The notes beneath the pieces are model-generated. The model did not search any database. It was not told the DNA's origin and saw only the letters and a program-made list of their open reading frames with translations. Below are positions 49,030-59,300 of a stretch of 64,000 bases of DNA, piece after piece. This stretch comes from Leptasterias polaris. Taxonomy: Eukaryota; Echinodermata; Asteroidea; Forcipulatida; Asteriidae. How positions within the stretch are numbered: position 1 is the first letter of the stretch; each line of letters starts with the position of its first letter. Position numbers and translations under genes: made by a program. The DNA is taken from positions 1,922,001 to 1,986,000 of the forward strand of contig JAZGTN010000035.1 in the NCBI GenBank assembly GCA_037783415.1. Direction: 5' to 3'.

Positions 49030-49245
49030 TGCCAAGAACCCAGATGGAGAGAAGACAATGGAAGGAAGTTTTAGTTTTAGATGTGAGAGGAAAAGCCCAG
49101 AAAATTATTCCAGGGAAAACCCATGCAGTCAGGTAGGGACTGAAAACCCAATCCACACAGTGCCCCCGGCGTGATTCGAACCGGGATACTAGAGGTGGAA
49201 GTCAAGGAAATATGCCACTACGCCAACCCGACTACAAAATCATCT
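49030..49245 (-). mobile_element. SINE-B, tRNA-derived, full-length copy
   Basis: On minus: tRNA-like head with TGGCGTAGTGGCATA (box A region) and GGTTCGAATCACGCC (box B), then a body GATTGGGTTTTCAGTCCCTA ... TTCCTTCCATTGTCTTCTCT. The body recurs at 4150-4312. Lies in a GH16 intron. Confidence 0.75.
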
Positions 49246-50048
49246 GCAATTGTCACTAGACAACCTTTCTTGCACAGTGTTGCATCATTTATTGGTGTCG
49301 TACTTGATGCATTTTTAAATAAAAATACTCAGAATATACAACTCAATATTATTTTGCGCTTACCTGTAGGTGATGTGATATCTACATTGTAGTTCCGGCT
49401 TCCACTTTGTCCAATGGGAATCCAATGTTGTAGTGATAGGCAACCAGACTAATTCCTTGCTCATCTGCCAATAATCAAAATATTCCAACCCGCCAAATTT
49501 GTTTAGAGAAACATTAAACTGAGTAGCTTGACGAATTTCACATAAAAATACAAATGGAGGAATGGGAACAAATAAATGAGAAAGGAAGAACTCTTATTTT
49601 GGAAGATCAACGTTTAAAGGCTGCAAAAGGCGCTGTTAATAAGCAAAATCTGTTGGAGAACAGATGACAAAACCTGTCTCTGTTAATTGCAGATTTTGTC
49701 AATACTAAAAAATGACCAGTGTAGGCCTACTTGAAAAATTAAATTGAACTAAATCGGTTCGTTAGAAAAAGAAAGAAAAAATACAATGGCCAAGGACCAA
49801 ATTGTGAAATCTTTACAATTCGAAAAGCAGATAACCAGACAAATAGATACAAGAAAGCAAATCAGTAAATCAGACGTATCAACTATCAACGCATGCAAAG
49901 ATTCTGTATTTGATTTGAGAAACTTACCTTGAATTGAGAAGCGGATACCGCTTGGTGGGAGCATCCTGATGGTTGGTGTGGGGACGTCGTAAGCCGTGAC
50001 CTGAGACCAGACCTGGGCCAGTAGTATCAAAACAAGCTTTGCCATCAT

Positions 50049-50940
50049 CTTCGACGGCCCAATTCACTCTATGAGGTATATTAAGGTGAGTCAGGGCAAG
50101 TTTATATACCCGCACATAACATTAGGGAACTCTTTCTATATTTTATCGGTTTGTGCAAGTCATTGAGGTATTTCGAGAACTGTGGGAGAAGTACATATGT
50201 TTCGAACAATATTCTCAGTATTGATAATTTTAATCTGCAAAATCGAGGTTTGATAAGATTATCACAATTTTGTATAAAGTGTAAGGATTATAGTGATCAT
50301 TGCGTATAGTGACTGTCATAATAATGTCCTTGTCCCCAAAATGTCAACCAACAAAACACATTGGGGAGGGTTTGACACGCCCCAAGTTGTCTGTCTCGCT
50401 AAAACAAATTAATATAGGATTGAGATTAACAGTATCTGTGTAGGCTTACCATCTGGACAGTTCTCTCGGGATTAATACAAATTACGTTACTTACTGTCCT
50501 GGGGGAATTATCTTATAGGACAAGCTTATAAGTCGATTTTCATAATATTGTTGTTATCTAAGGGTTATTGGGTCCAGTTAGGCTTTTCGAACCACAGAGC
50601 AATGATTCGAACTAACTCTAAATTGTTTACAGTTATGTTCACAAACCTTTCTTTTCAGTGCAATTTCACAGTTGCGGTCTTGGCAAATTATAGGCCTACA
50701 TTCTAAATACAATTCATATTTCTCATCATGCACGTTCTCAGCATTGTCTAACACAAAACCTTTCATAGCTGATAATGCTTTCTTCTCACCTTTCGTTCTC
50801 AAAACTGTTTTACATAGTCATCATACACGATCATCGAGGTCTCAATGTTTACATCGACCTTAATTAGTCCTCAATTCACCCAAAACCGACTGCTCTTTAA
50901 ATAGCCCGATCTTCAGATCGGGTAATTTGCTAATCTATTA
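50049..50940. other. Upstream region of the GH16 pseudogene
   Basis: AT-rich, no gene. A small inverted pair CCCGATCTTCAGATCGGG at 50906-50923 is a perfect 18-bp palindrome. Confidence 0.4.
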
Positions 50941-51167
50941 TAGATAGGTTGCAATATGACGTAAATCGGCCATCTTTACGGGCAATTTGGAACACACAGT
51001 CATGCGTTACGCGTGAGAACGGCGTGCAGCACGCGCACATTTCACAAAACTCATTGCGTGATTGGTTAGTGAACGACGCGGCTGCGTTAATAATTTGAGC
51101 GCTTGACGCGCCTGCGAGCCAAAATGCGATTTGCCCGTAAAGATGGCGTCTACTGGGAACTATCTAT
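50941..51167. mobile_element. CpG-rich TIR MITE family, copy 3
   Basis: Inverted relative to the other two copies; begins TAGATAGGTTGCAATATGAC and ends AACTATCTA. Lies upstream of the GH16 pseudogene. Confidence 0.85.
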
Positions 51168-51734
51168 ACAACACAATGAGGTAAACAACTGTAGATGACG
51201 CGATGGACACCGTCTCTCAAGTTCAGTCTCAGTAACTGCTTCATGGAAGGTGTTGAGAACTATATAACATTACCAAAAATACAATAACACAGAAATAATT
51301 TCGGGTGAAACGCTTACAAATGAATTCTCAATTGTTACCGAAGTTCTTTAAAGTAAACTCACCTCAACTTATAGAGAGCAGAACACGGTTGTCTTTTTCA
51401 AGCACGTCAAAGGGGGGGGGGGGGGGGGGGGGGGGGGAGTACGACTGTATGTTACACAGACCGGAGGTATACAAATGGATACACCGATGAGGCAGCGTAT
51501 CTTCTACATGTCTTGAGAAATCAAGTGAAAGCCATTGCCTTTTATAACCATAATAAGAGAGTGGATCCAGTCGGTTCACTCATTGGTGAAATCTTTTAAA
51601 CAATAGACCAGACGTCAAACAAGAGAGAAATTTGCACGCGTGCACGAGCCAAGCACAACTCTCAGCCTTGGGTATTCTTAAGACCCCAGTATAAAGGGTG
51701 CTGTCTGAGTATTGATCTATATTATACTAGAGCT

Positions 51735-51960
51735 ATAATTATGTGATAAAATAGAATTAGCTGTTGCAAACTGCTTACCAACCAAAAGGACCTGTGGTAT
51801 AAATGCAAAAAATAAGTTAGTGGCCTGACGTTTCGACCCTAGCAGAGTCTTTCTCGAAGGCTAATCTTGTCTGCTTGTATGTGTGTTGTGTTGTCATTTA
51901 GCCTTCGAGAAAGACTCTGCTAGGGTCGAAACGTCAGGCCACTAACTTATTTTTTGTAGA
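51735..51960. mobile_element. Penelope-type terminal repeats in inverted arrangement
   Basis: Two arms starting AAAAATAAGTTAGTGGCCTG and each about 56 bp long face each other around a 40-bp spacer (51792-51955). The preceding 60 bp match, inverted, the tail at 17045-17100. The arm contains GACTC-loop-GGGTC followed by GAAACGTC, a hammerhead-like arrangement. Confidence 0.7.
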
Positions 51961-52725
51961 GCTATATGTGTCTGAGAAAGTGACGTCATATGCAAATAAG
52001 GATATTTTTCAAGAAAGTGACTGACCTGCCAAGACGAGATGGTCTCACTCACGTGATATGTCACAAATGATTCATCTAAATCCATTGATGATTAAACTGC
52101 GTTCAAAGGGGATATACCTTGAAACTTGAGAAGGGCAAAACATCATGGGCGTTACTTTGTCACCATTCTTTCTTGGAAGAGGGGATCAGCTTAAATAAAG
52201 GCCTCACTTTCATAGAGCTGCTTAAAAGCAGGGAACATTGCTTACTCTGCTCTAAAAAGGAAAACAAAACATCAACAAGCACTTTTTCGATGACGTCATT
52301 ATCTGTGATGTTCTTAGAATAAAGTCCGTGATGAAAATACATGATGGCATATTTGCAACATATAGTTTTCGGTTCTTGGTACCCAAGACATGTTTCTCAA
52401 ACCAATTATGCGTCGTACATATCCCATTCGGCTATTATGTCCACAGAACCCAACAATGCTTCTCACCTACAAAAATTACGTCATTTCGTTGACGTACTTG
52501 GATAGCCATCTAGTAAAGTTTGGACAGGTGTTGATCACAATGAAAACTTGCCCCAAACACACAATTCACAAGAAAATGGTGCATGACGGTTGACAAATAA
52601 TTTACACGTAGATATAACTGAAATGTGAAAATTTTTCTTAAATCTTATTTTAATTTGTATCTAATAAAATCACACAGAAACATTCAAATTATTTACACCA
52701 GAAATTAAACACAAACAATTGTGTA

Positions 52726-52935
52726 AAACCTTTTTTGTAGGGTGGAAAATAAGAAGTAACTATAACTAATAAACTTGTAGGTACAACCATGTGTAAATTT
52801 CTTTTGGGAGGAATGTTGTCTCTGAAAAGAGCTGGTGTGGTCTCTGGACCACACTGGCTCTTAGGGTACAACACTCCTCCCAAAAGAGATTCATACATGA
52901 TTGTACCTACAAGTTTACTAGTTATATAGTTACTT
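52726..52935. mobile_element. Foldback repeat, copy 1
   Basis: Arms GTAACTATAACTAATAAACT ... GTGTGGTCTC and inverse GGACCACACTGGCTCTTAGG ... AAGTTTACTAGTTATATAGT face each other with almost no spacer. A related, interrupted copy is at 60190-60660. Confidence 0.7.
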
Positions 52936-53324
52936 GGTACAATATATCTATAATAATAAGTGAAACTATGCTTTTAAATTTTTTATACACACAGAACATG
53001 ACAAAATCTTAAAATTTAAATACAAGACATTCACAACCATTAACAAAAATATCAAAAACATTTTGACTCTGAACTTTGGATATGACTTATCCCATCCAGT
53101 TGGTACACTTCCACTATCAAAGTAATTTTTATTTACATTATGTACAACTATAAAAAAAAATGGTGATTGAATTGCTTTCACCAATACATGTACTGTATGT
53201 CTATAAGGAAAACAATTAATTACTACTTTTGAATGCTACAAGAAAAAGACTTGGTGTGACTTTGACCACTAGCCTCGGTCTGACTTGAGGTGTCTTCATA
53301 ATCATTAGGAGGAACTTGATTATT

Positions 53325-56300
53325 TTAAAAGAGCTTGGGCAGTTGCTTCAATCTTTGTACGTCTAGAATATTCCGTCTGTCCGATGTTTTACCTCCATCA
53401 GCTTTCTCACCAACTGCTACCTTGATCCCATGCTTCTTGTGTTGCCCTAGGGGTGAGGTGTTCCCACCTGGCCCAGTATCCATCTGGGTGTCTCTTTGTC
53501 TACTGGGTGCAGCGGTAGTTTGTGGTGGTCTCTGCTGAGCATCTTGGAAGCACCTTGGTGGCTTCTGAGGGGGTTCCTTCTCTGCTAATCCCAGCCTCAC
53601 CTTTGGCGGAGTCACTTCCTTAGGTCTTTCTTTTGGGGACTGGATATGTCGATCAACACGATGTTGCTCGTTGTCCTGTATCAAGTCTCTACCGTCCTTA
53701 CGAGTGACAGGCGCGTTAGATTCCACAGAATGTTTAGTAACCTGCTTCGTGGTCTTTAAGAGTTGTTTCCTAGCACAGGACTCAGCTTTCCGTTCTATTC
53801 TTACATTACCCGCCCCGAGGGTCTCAACTGTCCCACCAGTGGCCCTCACCTGCCCTGGCTTCTTTCCCTCTGGTGACTCCAGCAATCCATACTTTTCCAT
53901 GTATTTCCGGCTTGCCATAGACAGATTCACAGCAGAGAAGCCAGTGCTACCTGTCTGCATGCCAAGATCGGCAACCCCTGTCAGTGCACTCCTCAAAAGA
54001 GGGTTGACCTTGGTTAATGGAGTGGCACCTTGACCTTTGAACCCTGCTGAGAGCTGGATCAGCTCCTCCTCAGTCAGGTACTTCATAGCGATGGCATTTG
54101 CCTCATAGCTCAGGTTGGGAGAGTCCAGGTCCACATCCATCAGTGAGACGTAGTTGATGCGAGGGAAGAAATCGGAGTTGAGCATGCACATTGACCTGCA
54201 AGAATCAAGATTTAAAGACTCGTTGTTTGGCTGGATCAAATTGCTTCCGATGCACAACTTCTTTCTCACAAACCATGACAAATTTTTTTTTTCAACATCT
54301 CAAAATATTTGTTGTTTATTAGCATAACTGTAAAGTTTCTCCAGTTCTCCAATCCAGCGAGATTGGAACACCTTTTGTGTATTCTCTGAAATTCAATTTC
54401 AGAAATAAATAACTGTACAGTTTTTGTTGTTGGCTTCCTTATCCTTACCTGTACATGACAGATCTGTCGAGTAACGTCTCAGGGTTAAAATCAAGCTGTC
54501 TGATCTCCTCCTGGGTTGTCATGGCAATCTCATCTGCATCATGATGACCTTGATGATGCAGACCCATAGACTGGTCTGTAAGCATCTGTTCAATATTGCC
54601 CTATTAAAAAAAAAAAAAAATAAAATGCCCAAAATGAAATTGATAAAACAAGTCACCATTGTAGTATACCTCGGATTTGAATCATTTTGTTTGACGATTC
54701 AGATCTTGAGCCTTTTGAACTAGACCTGTACCTGTAGACATTGTGGACTAACACTACTATGATCATATCTATAAATATAGGGTAAATATATAATGTTCTT
54801 GATGACACTCATTTGTTTGAATCTTTATTTGTGTAACTTGCTTTTCTATTCATTTCATTGTTTTATGTTTTGTGTATCTCGTATTATTATTATTATAATA
54901 TAGTATGCATGATTGGATTTGTTAATTGATCCTTTTGAATTTGCTGTTCACAGACTCCATTAGTGATTACCGTTCTTAATTTGAGACAATCGTGACCCAA
55001 TTATTATACTATGTGTTAGAATAGTAAAGGCAAAAGCGAAAAGGAAATACGAAGAAGACTGGCAATTGCAAAAAGGCAAGCTATCAAAGTGGATACCATT
55101 TGGAAAAGCAGGGGTGTATCTACAAACATGGAGCTGCGACTACTGAGGGCATCTGTGTTCTCAATCGCAACATATGGATCAGAATCATGGACTATGACAC
55201 AGAAAGACGAGAAAAGGGTGGACTCATTCGAATTGTGGTGCTATCGGAGGCTGTTGAGGATATCGTGGAAAGACAAGAAAACAAACAAATGGGTTTTGCA
55301 AAAGATGGAAGTCAGAAAGGGAATTGCATTGAGGAAGATGAGATTCTTTGGACATATGGTTAGAAGAGATGGTTTGGAGAAGACGATATTACAGGGAAGA
55401 ATGGAGGGGAAGAGAAGCAGGGGCAGACCAGCAATGAGATGGTCAGATGACATAAAGCGGTGGACCGGATCAGTAGAGACGCCAGTTACCACCATGGCGA
55501 ATAGCAGAGATGGTTGGAGGGCTATAATGAAGGCCACAGCAGCACAATTCAGTGCCAACTGACCAAGAAGAAGATGTGTTAGACAGTCCCTGAAGTTTCA
55601 ATATTGTATAGGGTCTAAAAAGGAAAAAAAACCCCACAACAACCAAAACAAAGAAAACATAAACTAAAAACACATGTTCAAAATTGAGCTCACCAAAAGA
55701 TTTTTGTAAAATTTCTTCTTGTCTCTGTACAGCAGACTGGCAGGTGGGTCGGCTGTCTCGTCATCAGCCTCCTTAGATCCACTCTTCTTGTCTCTGTACA
55801 GCAGACTGGTAGGCGGGTCGGCTGTCTCGTCATCAGCCTCTCTAGATCCACTCCTGCCATCGTTGACATCACTCCTCTCAAAACTAGAGTCAGAGAGGTC
55901 TCTCCTCCCCGGTGGGGCGCAGGTGCTAGCACTCTCACCAAGCACAGGGCTGTGGAGACTGTCCATGGGGTATGACCCTTGAGTCATCTCTGGATAATCT
56001 TGGGGTTGTCTCTGGGGATTAGTAGTGTGGGCTGGGTCTCTATCATTGTTAGATGCCCATCCTGGGCTTCTACAATTAAAATAAAATTAGCGTTCAGAAA
56101 TTGATTCATCATGGTCAGACATCATGGTCATGAGTAAATTATGCAAGAATGTCATATCATGATTGCTTAAAAGGGCTGTGTCGACATGATTAAAACAGGC
56201 TTGTGGCTGTATATGGATCTATAAACTCTAACCCAGTTCCTGCATGCGTGCACGCTCTCCATATATTTTATCTGGAGGGAGGGCGCGAGATCAAGATTCC

Positions 56301-59300
56301 ATGCACAGCCACAGGCCTGCTTTGATCGTGACGACACAGTCCCTTTTATGGTGTATCACATCATTGGATTAGGAAGATAACATTTCTTCCAACCTTCTAG
56401 TTTTCAATAAATGCACAATCCAACCAACATGTGAAAATATCAGATGAAGTGGTCCTGATTTAAAGATTTGGTACACCTCCCATGCTTATTTCTATTGCAG
56501 CAATCAAAATAAGCAAGGGTGACTTTGAATGTTATTTGCCAATCTTTGAAAATATTTCAGATGGAAATATTTCTTGGTAGGATTGGTACTTATTTTAACT
56601 TTATAATCAGTGAGATTTCAGATTGAAACTAATTGATTGTTTTGCTTATTATACCATTCCTGTACTTTGACTTAAGTTAAGCAAAGTTTTAATTTATAGA
56701 TTTGTTAGCGAGTATAGAAGAGAATGAACAAAAAGTGAAGTTACAATAAAGTCCCTGGAAAAAATTGTAAGGCTTGATTTTTGTAAAAATTGTTAATTTT
56801 TTTTTTGTAAGTTCGCCCCAAACAAGGCTGGAGTTCACTCTTAGTAAGAGGGCTACAAGAAAATGAAAATAGCTCAGGGGAGCTGAAGGTAGGAATTGAA
56901 ATTCCTCTTAAAACGGTCTAGATTGTAGGGTGGAGGGAAACATGCACCAGGCAAGGAGTTCCAAATATATGCAACACCAGGAATAAAGCTGTTGTAATTC
57001 CCGTTTGTTTTAAATCTCAGCAAAGTGAGAGTGTATGGGTGAGAAAGCCTGGTTTCACGCTCAAACACCCCGACAGGAGGAACCAGGTAGGACAAACTGG
57101 TGGCACATTTACCATACAAATATCTACAGCCCTACGGCGGGAAAGAGGTTGTAACAATGATCCAACAAGTAGATATACACATGGTGTTCCCGCAAACCAA
57201 TACATTGATACCTCACCATGCAATGCCTCAAATCCAATAATGATCCAACCCTTCACCAACACTGTTAAAGGGATACGTTGCCTTGGATCGGGCGAGTTGG
57301 TCTATGAAAAGCGTTTGAAACCATTTGTTATGAAATGCATATGGTTAGAATGTTTTAAAAGTAGAATATAATGATCCACACAAATATGCCTCAAAATTGC
57401 GTGGTTTTTCTTTTACATCGTGAACTAACACCGCACGCCATTTTGTAGAGCCAAATTTTTGACTCCACAAAATGGCGGACCGTGTTAATTCGAGGCATAT
57501 TTGTGTGGATCATTGTATTCTACTTTAAAAACATCTTTCTAACCATATGCATTTTATAACAAACGGTTACAAACACTTTTCATAGACCAACTCCACCCGA
57601 TCCAAGGCAACGTGTCCCTTTAACACTACACATCTGCACTCTATCTCGTCAAGAAAACTTTGACAACTTTGTTTTAGAATGATTGTTTTTAGCAGTGTAC
57701 CTTGCTGGAGAAGACTCATTGCTCCTTGAAATGTCATGAGCAAAACTATGAAGGTCCACAGCGCTAACATCAAATACTGTGCTCTGTGTATAATCCCTCG
57801 TCTGCTGCAGAGGTAGGGTCATGTCAGGGTTACTCTCTAAGGTTATTTCAGTGTCAAAGGTCAAGTCTTGGTTTCTACTTGGAAGTGTTGGCTGGGGAAG
57901 ATCTCTCGCTGGGCTTGTGTGTGGTGTGATGCCTGTTGACTGATTCTTTGTTGGTTTGACGGGGGAACCGCTTCCATCTGGCCACAGCAGACTCTTGCCG
58001 GTCATGACAGCTATGCTGCATGTGGACTTCACAGGAGGTGTGTCGCATGCTGTATCCGTTGCGATGGAGTGGGTACTGGGCTTGGCTTTACTTGGATGAG
58101 GATTAATGGGGCGTGGTATGGGTGTGGCTACTTCTGGATTGACAGTATGGAAGAAGGGAGTAGACGTGGCAGGGGAAATATCTGTGGCTACAGTGTGGTT
58201 GGTGGGTGTGGCCTGGCTGGGATAGGGGTGAGGGTGTGGTATGGGTGTAGCTCCTGGCTGACTGGCAGAATTGAAGGAAGTGGGTGTGGCAGGAGGCGAC
58301 ATGAGACCAGCAGGAAGTTGGTTAGTCTGAGCAGCCTGGGCTGCAAGTAACATCTGTATCTGTAATCCAAATCCAAAACAATGACCAATTTTACATTAGC
58401 AAACATTAACAGTGTCATGCTCGGACAATTTGTTTTGATCTTTTTATTTAAGGTACATTATTAACCACAGTATTTATGTTTCCTTCTTCTCTTTTAATTT
58501 CTTTTTTTCAAGGGGAAGGACCTACCTGAGCCTGAAGATTTTGGATTAGTTGCTCCTGTCGCCTCAGTTGCACCATGCATTCATTACTTCCAAGGTCCAT
58601 CTCCCCCCTGTTCTGCTCTTGTTGCTGGCCTTGCACACCATGGTACTCGGTTGGCTGCTCTTTCACATGTTGTTTGAATCCAGAGGGGGTGATTTGAGCT
58701 GAGGATCTAGTTGCTTGGTCATGGGAAATGATCATATTAGACAGTACGTGAGGAAGGCAACTTTGTTTGACAGATTTGTTTGATTCAGAATCCTCTGTTA
58801 CACCGGCCATGTTACCAGGAAATTTGTCATCCCAAGGACTGGAAGGTTGGTTTTGAAAAGGAACTGTCGTACTTGGTGGATTCACAGTAGAAATCTTCTG
58901 TTGATGAGAAGAAGCTGTTGACTGTGGTCTCGGAATTGAGGAAAACCTGGGGCCTGGATGGGAGTGGGCATGAGGCATGTTAGACGATGGGGTGTGTTGT
59001 GTTTTGGACTCTTCAGGAGTAGCATGGACGCCAGCAAAATGTTCTGATTCAATGGGTGTACTAGGTGGCGACAATGGTGAATAACGTGTCCCTGTCTGCG
59101 CAGCATGTTGACCAACTTGTCCCGGAGACAATCTTGATGAAGATCCAGAAGAAGGGTGTTGGTTTGGGATCAATTGTCTCTCTGCTTGTGAGCTCCCTGA
59201 GGACCCAGAATGAAGGACAACGCCAGCTTGACTAGTCCACCCACTCGGAATAGGTAGTTGATGATTGCTGCTGGTGTTCTTCCTATTCTTCTGTGACACT

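Larger units (their letters stand above)
43917..50048 (-). pseudogene. CBM39 + GH16 beta-1,3-glucan-binding/glucanase-like gene, disrupted
   Basis: Minus-strand exons: 50048-49928 (signal peptide MMAKLVLILLAQVWS, then CBM39 start), 49464-49364, 48898-48599, next exon about 47912-47769, then 47520-47446, 47266-47224 (43-bp microexon TLTSERYGDAFILI), 47072-46890, 46400-46323 (catalytic GEIDMVE, both Glu and Asp present), 46001-45885, 45728-45657, 45455-45311, 44301-43917 (stop). The layout is that of arthropod and echinoderm beta-glucan recognition proteins. Four lesions break it. MITEs sit inside exons 48898-48599 and 44301-43917, each bringing in-frame stops. Exon 49464-49364 needs one more C (frame shifts after HYNIGFP). 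Exon 46001-45885 needs one more G (after STMHW, before GPYWPF). All other joins keep phase, so decay looks recent. A polymorphic allele or uncorrected homopolymer errors could explain the 1-base changes but not the MITEs. Confidence 0.88.
51168..53324. other. Intergenic between GH16 pseudogene and STIL
   Basis: Contains a 26-G run at 51412-51437, the inverted Penelope repeats (51735-51960) and the foldback at 52726-52935. A minus-strand AATAAA (53133-53128) may close STIL. No gene. Confidence 0.5.

Noticed and set aside
49150..49245. tRNA gene on minus strand
   Set aside because: Continuous with a SINE body that recurs at 4150-4312; arm pairing is incomplete.
51412..51437. 26-G run as a functional quadruplex
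   Set aside because: Mononucleotide runs are frequent in this window (16009, 26145, 32281); nothing ties this one to a gene.
53671..54033. Plus-strand frame of 120 codons
   Set aside because: Shadow of the last STIL exon.
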